NCBI GenBank assembly: GCA_900637275.1
Contig: LR134362.1
Location: 372,001-436,000 of the forward strand
Direction of reading: 5' to 3'
Source: [Pasteurella] aerogenes
GTDB taxonomy: Bacteria > Pseudomonadota > Gammaproteobacteria > Enterobacterales > Pasteurellaceae
DNA: 64,000 bases
The notes beneath the pieces are model-generated. The model was not told the origin of the DNA. It ran no database searches and saw nothing but the letters and a program-made list of their open reading frames with translations. How positions within the stretch are numbered: position 1 is the stretch's first letter; each line of letters begins with the position of its first letter. Positions 44,468 to 52,627 of this stretch are shown here, piece by piece. The position numbers and the translations under genes were made by a program.

Positions 44468-45080
44468 TTGGTAAATAGGTTTTTAAGTAATCTTCGCGAT
44501 CTTGTTGGGTAATTTGACGTAATACCTTAGCCGGATTTCCGACCACAATACTGTTTGGTGGGATATTTTTATTGACCACAGAACCCGCTCCGACGACGAC
44601 ATTATCACCAATCTTCACACCGGGTAAAATGATGACATTGCCACCCAGCCACACATTATTGCCGATAGTAATTGGACGGGCTTGTTCCCATTCTTGGTTG
44701 CGTAATTCAGGATCTAGGGGGTGTCCGACTGTATAGAGGCTCACATTAGGTGCAAACAATACATTATCGCCGATTTTTACACCTCCGTTATCTAAGATCG
44801 TGCAATTATAATTAGCGAAGAAATTTTTTCCAACCTCAATAAAACAGCCATAATCGCAATAAAATGGCGTAACGATATTTGGCTGATTGCCGACTTTACC
44901 GAAGATCTCTAATAACAATCGGTTTTTTTTATTGATATCGGAAGGGCGGGTTTGTGTATTTAATTCAAATAGACGTTCTTTGTTTTGTAAACGTAGTTGT
45001 TTCAGTTCGGCACTGAAAGGTTGATGGGCTAATCCGCTCAGCATTTTCTCTTTTTCTGACAATGTATTTTTTGATAGCAT
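44460..45080 (-). CDS. maa: Maltose/galactoside O-acetyltransferase-family enzyme
   Basis: A 206-residue sugar O-acetyltransferase of the LacA/Maa (NodL) family: an N-terminal helical cap (about 1-65) followed by a left-handed beta helix. The catalytic His is in SLYTVGHPLDPELR (about 114-127). It is between yqaB and yqaA in a three-gene, leftward unit with overlaps or near contacts. The real sugar substrate is not known. Confidence 0.85.
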   Translation of the reverse strand: MLSKNTLSEKEKMLSGLAHQPFSAELKQLRLQNKERLFELNTQTRPSDINKKNRLLLEIFGKVGNQPNIVTPFYCDYGCFIEVGKNFFANYNCTILDNGGVKIGDNVLFAPNVSLYTVGHPLDPELRNQEWEQARPITIGNNVWLGGNVIILPGVKIGDNVVVGAGSVVNKNIPPNSIVVGNPAKVLRQITQQDREDYLKTYLPNV

Positions 45081-45085
45081 GGAAA

Positions 45086-45685
45086 TTATCCCTTGATCAC
45101 TTGGTTAACCCTAACATCGAAAACATGCATTCCAGCGGCGAGTCCGGCTTGTACGCCCAAATCCGCATCTTCAAATACTAAGCAATCTTTGGCTTCTATT
45201 TTAATTAATTCGGCACAACGTAAAAACGTATCTGGTTCAGGTTTGTGTTTATGCACATCTTCCGCGGTGACCACCGCGTTAAAATATTGATGGAAATTAA
45301 ATTTATCTAACAATAATTCGGTCATCACGCGGTGGGATCCGGTGCCTAATGCCAAGGGTTTTTTCTGATAAAATTGTTTAACCACTTGCGCGGCGGGTAA
45401 TAAGGTTGCTTCTTGTAGCAGCAATTTTTTGCCCCATTCTCGTTTTAAGTGAATGACCTCTTCAATGCGATCCAATGGCATGTTGGCTTCTTGCATCATG
45501 GTTTGTGCAATGACACGAACCGGCGCACCGCCTAAACGATACATCGTGGCACCATCAAAGGTGTAACCCATTTCTTTACCGACAATTTCCCAGGCTTTGG
45601 CATGACTTGGCATGGTATCAATAACGGTTCCATCCATATCAAAAATTAAGCCTTTGTATTGATGAAATAAATCAAAATCTAACAT
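45086..45685 (-). CDS. yqaB: HAD-family fructose-1-phosphate/6-phosphogluconate phosphatase YqaB
   Basis: A 199-residue beta-phosphoglucomutase-like HAD phosphatase. HAD motif I is FDMDGTVIDT (about 15-24), motif II is ALGTGSHR (about 116-123), and motif IV is VFEDADLGVQAG (about 169-180). The family removes phosphate from small sugar phosphates. It is 5 bases before maa and is the first gene of the yqaB-maa-yqaA unit. Confidence 0.85.
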   Translation of the reverse strand: MLDFDLFHQYKGLIFDMDGTVIDTMPSHAKAWEIVGKEMGYTFDGATMYRLGGAPVRVIAQTMMQEANMPLDRIEEVIHLKREWGKKLLLQEATLLPAAQVVKQFYQKKPLALGTGSHRVMTELLLDKFNFHQYFNAVVTAEDVHKHKPEPDTFLRCAELIKIEAKDCLVFEDADLGVQAGLAAGMHVFDVRVNQVIKG

Positions 45686-45825
45686 TGTATTTCCTAAAAG
45701 TGCGGTGTTTTTTTGTAAGGATTTAGCATAGCATAAAGCCGCTTTTTGAGCTTAGGTTTTTTATCGTAATTTTACCTAAAAAAAGAAAATTTTGACCGCA
45801 CTTAATGCGCAGTAAATGTAGGGGG

Positions 45826-45860
45826 AAAAAGCGGTCAGTTCCGCGAGGGAAGCTGACCGC
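45826..45860 (-). terminator. Terminator after cysK
   Basis: GCGGTCAG-TTCC pairs with the GGAA-G-CTGACCGC arm (45847-45860), followed on the reverse strand by TTTTT (45826-45830) and a C run. Confidence 0.75.
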
Positions 45861-45874
45861 AAGGGGAAAATAAA

Positions 45875-46822
45875 TTAACCCTCAATACCTTCAAATAAGG
45901 CAGTACTTAAATAACGTTCTGATGCCGATGGTAAAATCACCACGATAAGTTTATCGGCAAATTCTGGCAATTTCGCTAAACGATCGGCGGCGGCTAATGC
46001 GGCACCGGAAGAAATTCCACCAAGAATTCCTTCTTCTGCCATTAAGCGACGTGCAGTAGCAATTGCCACATCGCTGCTTACGCGTTCGACACGGTCAATC
46101 AACGAAAGATCTAAGTTTTTCGGAATAAAACCAGCACCGATACCTTGGATTTTGTGCGGACCCGGTTTGACTTCTTGACCAGCAAGGGTTTGGGTAATTA
46201 CTGGGGACTCTTCAGGTTCAACTGCCACAGAAATCACTTTTTTACCTTGATCTTGTTTAAGGTAGCGGCTGATACCGGTAATCGTACCGCCAGTACCTAC
46301 GCCAGCAACGATCACATCCACTTTACCTTCTGTATCGTTCCAAATTTCAGGACCGGTAGTTTGTTGGTGAATTGCTGGGTTTGCTGGGTTTTCAAATTGT
46401 TTTAGCATTACATAACGGTTTGGATCCGAGGCAACGATTTCTTCTGCTTTGGCAATCGCGCCTTTCATTCCTTTGGCACCTTCAGTTAACACTAAGTTTA
46501 CGCCTAAACCGCGTAATAAACGTTTACGCTCTAAACTCATGGTTTCTGGCATGGTTAAGGTAATTTTATATCCACGCGCAGCAGCAACATAAGCTAATGC
46601 AATACCGGTATTACCACTGGTTGCATCAACGATTTCTTTCTCTTTGGTTAATGTACCGTCTTTTTCTGCTTGCCATACCATGTTCGCACCAATACGACAT
46701 TTGACGCTAAAGCTCGGGTTGCGCCCTTCTACTTTTACTACGATATTATTGTTGCCGAAATGTTTTAAACGAACTAATGGTGTGTTACCGATAGAATATG
46801 AGTTATCTGCATAAATTGTCAT
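45875..46822 (-). CDS. cysK: Cysteine synthase A
   Basis: O-acetylserine sulfhydrylase (315 residues) makes cysteine from O-acetylserine and sulfide with pyridoxal phosphate. The PLP Lys is K41 in NPSFSVKCRIG, and ATSGNTGIALA (about 67-77) and GVGTGGTITG (about 174-183) are the substrate and phosphate loops. It is downstream of cysZ, as in E. coli. Confidence 0.97.
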   Translation of the reverse strand: MTIYADNSYSIGNTPLVRLKHFGNNNIVVKVEGRNPSFSVKCRIGANMVWQAEKDGTLTKEKEIVDATSGNTGIALAYVAAARGYKITLTMPETMSLERKRLLRGLGVNLVLTEGAKGMKGAIAKAEEIVASDPNRYVMLKQFENPANPAIHQQTTGPEIWNDTEGKVDVIVAGVGTGGTITGISRYLKQDQGKKVISVAVEPEESPVITQTLAGQEVKPGPHKIQGIGAGFIPKNLDLSLIDRVERVSSDVAIATARRLMAEEGILGGISSGAALAAADRLAKLPEFADKLIVVILPSASERYLSTALFEGIEG

Positions 46823-46933
46823 AAAAATTCCCCTTTGGTCTATGATTTAACATTATGTTTTCAATTGTATTTATTTTTAGCACAGGCTTTTAGAATAAAA
46901 AAATAGTTATTAGCTATATTTTATAACCAAATG

Positions 46934-47773
46934 CTATTTAATCAGATCATTGCCGCTTGCTTTATTTTGTACCTCGGTACTATTGTTGCGCACTGCGACA
47001 TCTGAACCGGTTTTGTTTAGATTAATATTAAATGCCAAATTATCCCGATACGTACCGACCCACATTGCCGTAGCGCCGCAAACCGCTACCGGAATAATCA
47101 CCAAGTTTAACAGCGGCACAAAAGTAAAACAGGTGACTAATGTACCAAATGTCAACGTCATAGAACGTTTCTCCGCCAACTCGGTTTTCATAATACCGAA
47201 AGGAATTTTATGATTATCGAAAGGGTAGTCGCAATATTGAATTGCCATCATCCAAACAGTAAACATAAAGGTTAAAATCGGTACGATACTTTGTCCTAAA
47301 ATCGGAATAAAACCTAATAAAAACAAAGCAATAAATTTAGGTAGGCTATAAACCAACTTTTGCCATTCGCGCGCTAACATTCTTGGCACGTCTTTGACAA
47401 AATCCATGGCACCACCGTCTAATAAATTCTCACCAGTAAGCATTTTTTCCACTTTTTCCGCCAGCAAACTGTTAAATGGTGCCGCAATAAAGCCCGACAG
47501 CGTGGTGAAAATAAAATAGAATAAAATCAGGATCATTAAAATGGATAGCACTAGCAAAATACCGCTTAGCCAGCTTAACCAATCCGGAATATAATCAATT
47601 AAATTATTAATCAAATAGTTAATTTGCGATAACAAAACCCAAAATAACCCGCTGAGTAATAAAATATTCAACAAGATAGGCATGATCACAAAGCGTCTTA
47701 ATCCGGGTTTCGTGATTAAGTGCCAGCCCATAATAAAGTAATGAAAACCCAACTTAAGTTCAGATTGTTGCAT
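46934..47773 (-). CDS. cysZ: Sulfate permease CysZ
   Basis: CysZ imports sulfate for cysteine synthesis. The 279-residue protein has membrane segments near residues 25-45, 65-95, 140-170 and 205-235, with the FIAAPFNSLLAEKVE motif (about 96-110). The frame is open upstream to 47842, but ATG 47773 gives the family's normal start. It is divergent from zipA and upstream of cysK, as in enterobacteria. Confidence 0.93.
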   Translation of the reverse strand: MQQSELKLGFHYFIMGWHLITKPGLRRFVIMPILLNILLLSGLFWVLLSQINYLINNLIDYIPDWLSWLSGILLVLSILMILILFYFIFTTLSGFIAAPFNSLLAEKVEKMLTGENLLDGGAMDFVKDVPRMLAREWQKLVYSLPKFIALFLLGFIPILGQSIVPILTFMFTVWMMAIQYCDYPFDNHKIPFGIMKTELAEKRSMTLTFGTLVTCFTFVPLLNLVIIPVAVCGATAMWVGTYRDNLAFNINLNKTGSDVAVRNNSTEVQNKASGNDLIK

Positions 47774-47923
47774 AATAATTCTCTTTAAAGTCAAATGAAT
47801 GCTAAGAATACAAAGTGCGGTGAAAAAAATCAATTTTTGCATATCACCGCAAGAATAAAATGTGATAAGCTAAACAACAATTTGTCCTGTGAAGTAACGA
47901 TGACATAAACGAGGGATCTCATA

Positions 47924-49012
47924 ATGGAGTTAAACACGATTTTAATTATTTTAGGGGTAGTTGCCTTAATTATTTTAGTTGCCCATGGTTTATGGGCAAA
48001 TCGACGTGAAAAATCGCAGTATTTTCAAAATGCGAATACCTTTACCAAAGATTCGCGCGTTCAAGTACAAGACAACCAATTCCACCCGCAAGATCGGACG
48101 CTTAATTCCGCGCAAGCTGCCAGCAATCCTTTTGCCGCGCCGGCACCGTCGGCACCTTCAATTGCGCCGCAAGCGACACAACAATCCCTAAATTTTGATG
48201 AAATGCGAGAAAATCCCCAAATTTATCAACATGATATCCAAAATGTTGAACAAGCGGTTAGCCAAATTAAGATTAGCTTGCCGAACTCGCCGACCGTTTC
48301 GCAAGCCACTACCGTTCAAGAAGAATTTTATCCAACTAGTAATCGCAATGTAGCGCAGCGTTCTATCGCCGAGCGTTCCATTGCGGAGCTTGAGGTGCAA
48401 GAAAGTACGGTGGATTTGTCTTCTGAACAATTACGTCAACAATTGGCGGATGCCGCGTTGCAACCGGCAGTTGAGTTATCTCGTGCGGCGCCTTCTATGC
48501 AATCTGTAGCTTTCGAGCCAAGCGCTAAAATTGAGGTGGAAGAAGTAGCACAACCGCAAACTCAAGCGTCGCAGCATGAGGTTAATAACAGCCAAGCGGA
48601 ACAAGATAATTCATTTATGTTGCTTTATATTGTGGCACCGGAAAATCGTTTCTTTGGTGGCGAATTATTGGCGCAAGCCTTGGATAATTTAGGTTTTATT
48701 TATGGCGCGCAGCAAATTTATCATCGCCATTTAGATTTAAGCATTTCCAGTCCGATTTTATTCAGCGTAGCGAATATTCAGGATCCGGGTACTTTTGATC
48801 CTTATAATATGGCAGATTTCCATACTGTCGGTGTTGTGTTATTTATGCAATTGCCATCACAACATGGCGATGATCTCACCAATTTACGCATGATGATCCG
48901 CACGGCTAAAAACTTGGCGGAAGAATTGGGTGGTTTTGTGTTAACGGATCAACAGCAAATTTTTACTGCGCAAGATGAACAAGATTACTTAAATCGTGTG
49001 AAAAAATCGTAA
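47924..49012 (+). CDS. zipA: Cell-division protein ZipA
   Basis: ZipA tethers FtsZ to the inner membrane during division. The 362-residue protein has an N-terminal membrane anchor (about 4-23), a basic patch, a long Gln/Ala/Pro-rich linker (about 45-225) and the C-terminal FtsZ-binding domain (about 227-362, LLYIVAPENRFFGGELLAQALDNLGF in pieces). Unlike in E. coli and H. influenzae, ligA does not follow. It ends at a strong uptake-signal terminator shared with yeeX. Confidence 0.93.
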   Translation: MELNTILIILGVVALIILVAHGLWANRREKSQYFQNANTFTKDSRVQVQDNQFHPQDRTLNSAQAASNPFAAPAPSAPSIAPQATQQSLNFDEMRENPQIYQHDIQNVEQAVSQIKISLPNSPTVSQATTVQEEFYPTSNRNVAQRSIAERSIAELEVQESTVDLSSEQLRQQLADAALQPAVELSRAAPSMQSVAFEPSAKIEVEEVAQPQTQASQHEVNNSQAEQDNSFMLLYIVAPENRFFGGELLAQALDNLGFIYGAQQIYHRHLDLSISSPILFSVANIQDPGTFDPYNMADFHTVGVVLFMQLPSQHGDDLTNLRMMIRTAKNLAEELGGFVLTDQQQIFTAQDEQDYLNRVKKS

Positions 49013-49027
49013 AATATAAAAAAGAGT

Positions 49028-49066
49028 AAAAAATGACCGCACTTTTAAAGTGCGGTCATTTTTTTG
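49028..49066. terminator. Strong uptake-signal terminator between zipA and yeeX
   Basis: AAAAAATGACCGCACTTT at 49028-49045 and its mirror to 49064 form an 18-bp almost perfect stem with a one- to three-base loop, with T runs on both strands. It separates convergent genes. Confidence 0.92.
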
Positions 49067-49083
49067 TTTATTTTCCCAATATA

Positions 49084-49422
49084 TTATTTGGTTTTTAATA
49101 ATTCAGCATGTGCCTTCTTTTGTTCTTTCATTTTAGCACTGATTTCGCGACGTTGTTTTGACAGTTCAGCATTACGAATAGTGTAATCATCAACGCGTGT
49201 TTCATAGTCGTCACGCATATTTTCAATAATTATGCGCACATCTTCAATGCTCATATCATCACGAATATATTGATTAAGGTTTTCCAATAATAATACACGT
49301 TTTTGGTTATCGCGGATTTTGCGATTATTGTCATCCATATCACGTAATAGCTTGTTTTTTAGACGATACATACGCACATACTCCAATACTTCTTGGAAGG
49401 ATTGTTTATTGACATTTTCCAT
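49084..49422 (-). CDS. yeeX: DUF496/UPF0265 family protein YeeX
   Basis: A 112-residue, highly charged coiled-coil protein. DNNRKIRDNQKRVLLLENL (about 31-49) and VDDYTIRNAELSKQRREIS (about 77-95) match YeeX of E. coli. The family has no settled function; related proteins are nucleoid-associated or stress-linked. It has a good RBS and is transcribed alone. Confidence 0.9.
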   Translation of the reverse strand: MENVNKQSFQEVLEYVRMYRLKNKLLRDMDDNNRKIRDNQKRVLLLENLNQYIRDDMSIEDVRIIIENMRDDYETRVDDYTIRNAELSKQRREISAKMKEQKKAHAELLKTK

Positions 49423-49613
49423 AAATTCACTCTCTTACTTAAAATTAAATTAACTGCCTCATAATGTAGTCTTTTTTGCCGAATTCGTCAAAGTATTCAG
49501 AAAATTTTTCTTAATTATTCGGAAATTTTTCATAGAATTAAATAAAGTCATTGCCTCCAGACTAATGTGATGATAAAACTAGAAAATCGTTTTTTATTTA
49601 TAGGAAATGCAAC

Positions 49614-50696
49614 ATGACAAAAGTTTATAATTTTAGTGCGGGTCCGGCAATGATCCCAACACCAGTCTTAGAAAAAGCACAAAGTGAGTTGTTAAATTGG
49701 CAAAATCAACATACTTCAGTAATGGAAGTGAGTCACCGCGGGAAATTGTTTATGGAAATGATCAATGAATCGATTGTTGATTTTCGCAAGCTTTATAACA
49801 TTCCTGAAAACTACAAAATTTTATTCCTACAAGGTGGTGCGAGAGGGCAGTTTGCGGCAATTCCGATGAACTTAATCGGCGAAAAAGGCAAAGCGTTATA
49901 TTTAACCGGTGGACATTGGTCGGCGACAGCGGCGAAAGAAGCTCGCAATTTCTGTGAAATTGATGAAATCAATATTTTAGAGCAAGGCGATGAACTCAAA
50001 GTGGGTAGCCTTGATTTTAGCGAGATTGCAGAGCAGTACGACTATGTTCATTACTGCCCGAATGAAACCATTAGCGGAGTAGAGATTTTTGATGTGCCAA
50101 AAGTGGGCAATGCGGTGCTGGTCGCAGATATGTCGTCCAATATTCTTTCCCGCAAAATCGACATCAGCCAATTTGGCTTAATTTATGCCGGTGCGCAAAA
50201 AAATTTAGGGCCGGCAGGGATTACGATTGTGATTGTACGTGAGGATTTAATCGGCAAAGCCCGTAAATCTACGCCATCTATTTGGAATTATGAAACCCAA
50301 GCCAATAACGACTCCATGATCAACACACCGCCGACATTTGCGTGGTACCTTTGTTCTTTGGTATTCAAGCATTTGCTCAATATCGGCGGATTGGCCGAAG
50401 TCGAAAAACGCAATCAAGCCAAAGCTGAATTACTTTATCGCTACCTTGATAACAGCAACTTCTATCGCAACACTGTTGCCAAAGCGAACCGCTCTTTAAT
50501 GAATGTCACCTTTACCACTGGCAACGATGAACTCAATGCAAAATTTGTGGCAGAAGCAACCGCTAGCGGTTTACAAGCTTTAAAAGGTCACAAAGTATTA
50601 GGCGGTATGCGTGCATCAATTTACAACGCAATGCCGATTGAAGGCGTACAAGCGTTGATTGCGTTTATGCAGAAGTTTGAGGCAGAAAATAAATAA
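49614..50696 (+). CDS. serC: Phosphoserine aminotransferase
   Basis: SerC makes 3-phosphoserine from 3-phosphohydroxypyruvate and also acts in PLP synthesis. The 360-residue protein starts with YNFSAGPAMIP and has the PLP lysine in YAGAQKNLGPAGI (about 192-204). The 3' end is directly followed by the REP-like cluster. In P. multocida-type genomes serC is followed by hisC and aroA; here the restriction island is inserted between them. Confidence 0.97.
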   Translation: MTKVYNFSAGPAMIPTPVLEKAQSELLNWQNQHTSVMEVSHRGKLFMEMINESIVDFRKLYNIPENYKILFLQGGARGQFAAIPMNLIGEKGKALYLTGGHWSATAAKEARNFCEIDEINILEQGDELKVGSLDFSEIAEQYDYVHYCPNETISGVEIFDVPKVGNAVLVADMSSNILSRKIDISQFGLIYAGAQKNLGPAGITIVIVREDLIGKARKSTPSIWNYETQANNDSMINTPPTFAWYLCSLVFKHLLNIGGLAEVEKRNQAKAELLYRYLDNSNFYRNTVAKANRSLMNVTFTTGNDELNAKFVAEATASGLQALKGHKVLGGMRASIYNAMPIEGVQALIAFMQKFEAENK

Positions 50697-50702
50697 TTTA
50701 TT

Positions 50703-50848
50703 GTAGGGACACACTGCGTGTGTCCGCTATCAATGTTTTTCACGTATTTTTGATTTCATTAATATTTTTCGGACACACTGTGTGTGTCCGTTATCAAGGT
50801 TTTTCTCGTTTCATTAATATTTTCCGGATACACGCAGTGTGTCCCTAC
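50703..50848. repeat. REP-like palindrome cluster 1, between serC and hsdM
   Basis: Three related palindromes lie in tandem. The first is at 50703-50725 on the + strand: GTAG, then GGACACAC, a TGC loop and GTGTGTCC. The second is at 50771-50789, with a TGT loop and no GTAG foot. The third is at 50826-50848 on the - strand, with one mismatch (GGATACAC) and a CTAC (GTAG) foot. A TATCAATGTTTTTC-like stretch follows the first two. Opposed outer elements resemble a BIME. It starts 6 bases past the serC stop and ends 30 bases before the hsdM start. Confidence 0.82.
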
Positions 50849-50878
50849 GAGTGGAATTTTTTACGGAGATATAGTATA

Positions 50879-52627
50879 ATGCACAGCACAGCACAGCACA
50901 GCACAGCACAGCACAGCACAGCACAGCACAGCACAGCACAGCACAGCACAGCACAGCACAGCACAGCACATCTGGCTGAAAATTTAGCTACTCAGCAAGC
51001 AGATCAACAAGCCTTTCTCAACAAACTCGATGCCGACCTTTGGAAAGCTGCCGATAAACTTCGCCAACAGCTTGACGCTGCCAACTACAAACACATCGTT
51101 CTCGGTTTAATCTTCTTAAAATACGTTTCCGACAGCTTCTCGGCACAACAAGACATCATCAAACAACGTTACATCGACCCAACTTCCGATTTTTATCTCG
51201 ACCCGACCGCTTACAGCGAAAGCGAACTTGCCGATATTCTCAATGCCGAACTGGAAGAACGGGACAACTACGCCCAAGACAACGTATTCTGGGTACCACA
51301 ACAAGCCCGTTGGGACGAAATCAAAGTCGTGGCTCGTGCTAACATTGGCGACAAAATCTGGGGCGAGAAAACCTTTAAAGGCATTGCCAACTTGATTGAT
51401 GACGCTTTTGACGCCATCGAACAAGACAACCCAAAACTCAAAAACGTCATTCAACGCATCAGCCCTTATAAAGTCGATGAAAGCATTTTATTGGGCTTAA
51501 TCGATCTCTTTTCCGACACCAACTTCACCCGTCCAACCCTTGACGGTAAGCCGATTTCCTTGGCGGCAAAAGATATTCTTGGTCACGTTTATGAGTATTT
51601 TCTCGGTCAATTCGCCCTTGCGGAAGGCAAAAAGGGCGGTCAATATTTCACGCCAAAATCCATTGTTACCCTGATTATCGAAATGCTCGAACCCTACAAA
51701 GGACGCATTTACGACCCAGCGATGGGGTCGGGCGGTTTTTTTGTGCAAACAGAACGTTTTATCCGCGAACATCAAGGCAATGTCAGCGAAGTGAGTATTT
51801 TCGGACAAGAGTTCAACCCAACCACTTGGAAACTTGCCGCAATGAATATGGCAATTCGTGGCATTGAATTTGACTTCGGCAAAGGCAACGCCGACACCTT
51901 CAGCAATCCGCAACACCGTGATAAAAAAATGGATTTTGTGATGGCAAACCCACCGTTCAATATGAAAGACTGGTGGAACGAAAGCCTTGCCCAAGACCCA
52001 CGCTGGCAATACGGCATACCGCCCGAAGGCAACGCCAATTTTGCGTGGCTACAACATATGATTTACCACCTTTCGCCAAACGGACGAATGGCGTTGTTGC
52101 TTGCCAACGGCTCAATGTCATCGAACACCAACAACGAAGGCGAAATCCGCAAAAATATTCTCAAAGCCGACCTTGTGGAAGCGATGATCGCTCTGCCAAG
52201 CCAACTCTTTACCAACACCCAAATTCCAGCCTGTATCTGGATTTTGAACAAAAATAAAGCACGCAAAGGCGAAGTGCTGTTTATTGACGCACGCCAACTC
52301 GGCTATATGAAAGATCGTGTCTTACGCGACTTCACCGCAGACGACATCGCCAAAGTCGCCGACACCTACCACAGCTGGCAACAATCCGCCGACTACCAAA
52401 ATATCCCTGCATTCTGCTACACCGCAAGCCTTGACGAAATCGCCCAAAACGACTTCGTCCTTACCCCAGGGCGTTATGTTGGCGCTGCCGAGCAAGAAGA
52501 TGACGGCGTGCCATTTGCAGAAAAAATGCAAGAACTGACCGCACTTTTACAACAACAATTTAAGCAAAGTGCAGAATTAGAAGCCAGAATTAAAGCGAAT
52601 TTGGGAGGGGTGGGGTATGAAGTTTAA
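50879..52627 (+). CDS. hsdM: Type I restriction-modification DNA methyltransferase subunit HsdM, phase variable
   Basis: HsdM is the N6-adenine methyltransferase of a type I system, acting as HsdM2-HsdS. I take ATG 50879 as start, with GGAG 10 bases upstream; the frame is open further up only through the REP-like repeats. The first about 31 residues are read from the GCACA tract and give HSTAQ units. The normal HsdM then starts (FLNKLDADLWKAADKLR). SAM motif I is DPAMGSGGFF (279-288) and the catalytic motif IV is NPPF (357-360). The product is 582 residues, longer than the usual 500-530. One uptake signal is near the 3' end. The base usage (many C-ending codons) differs from the flanking core genes. 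Confidence 0.95.
   Translation: MHSTAQHSTAQHSTAQHSTAQHSTAQHSTAHLAENLATQQADQQAFLNKLDADLWKAADKLRQQLDAANYKHIVLGLIFLKYVSDSFSAQQDIIKQRYIDPTSDFYLDPTAYSESELADILNAELEERDNYAQDNVFWVPQQARWDEIKVVARANIGDKIWGEKTFKGIANLIDDAFDAIEQDNPKLKNVIQRISPYKVDESILLGLIDLFSDTNFTRPTLDGKPISLAAKDILGHVYEYFLGQFALAEGKKGGQYFTPKSIVTLIIEMLEPYKGRIYDPAMGSGGFFVQTERFIREHQGNVSEVSIFGQEFNPTTWKLAAMNMAIRGIEFDFGKGNADTFSNPQHRDKKMDFVMANPPFNMKDWWNESLAQDPRWQYGIPPEGNANFAWLQHMIYHLSPNGRMALLLANGSMSSNTNNEGEIRKNILKADLVEAMIALPSQLFTNTQIPACIWILNKNKARKGEVLFIDARQLGYMKDRVLRDFTADDIAKVADTYHSWQQSADYQNIPAFCYTASLDEIAQNDFVLTPGRYVGAAEQEDDGVPFAEKMQELTALLQQQFKQSAELEARIKANLGGVGYEV
50881..50970 (+). repeat. Simple sequence repeat, 18 x GCACA, inside hsdM
   Basis: Ninety bases made of 18 perfect GCACA units start at the G of the hsdM ATG. 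Here the frame is ON: after the tract it reads CAT CTG GCT GAA. With one unit less, the frame reads into ACA TCT GGC TGA; with one more, into CAC ATC TGG CTG AAA ATT TAG. Both off frames stop within 7 codons. No stop arises within the tract itself. Slipped-strand changes should therefore switch HsdM on and off. Confidence 0.97.

Noticed and set aside
47817..47850. GCGGTGA...TCACCGC pair between cysZ and zipA as a terminator
   Set aside because: It lies between divergent starts where no transcript ends, the stem is only 7 bp and the loop is long.
50720..50878. Upstream extension of hsdM (53 more codons)
   Set aside because: It is read from the REP-like palindromes and has no RBS or HsdM similarity. 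ATG 50879 has GGAG in place.
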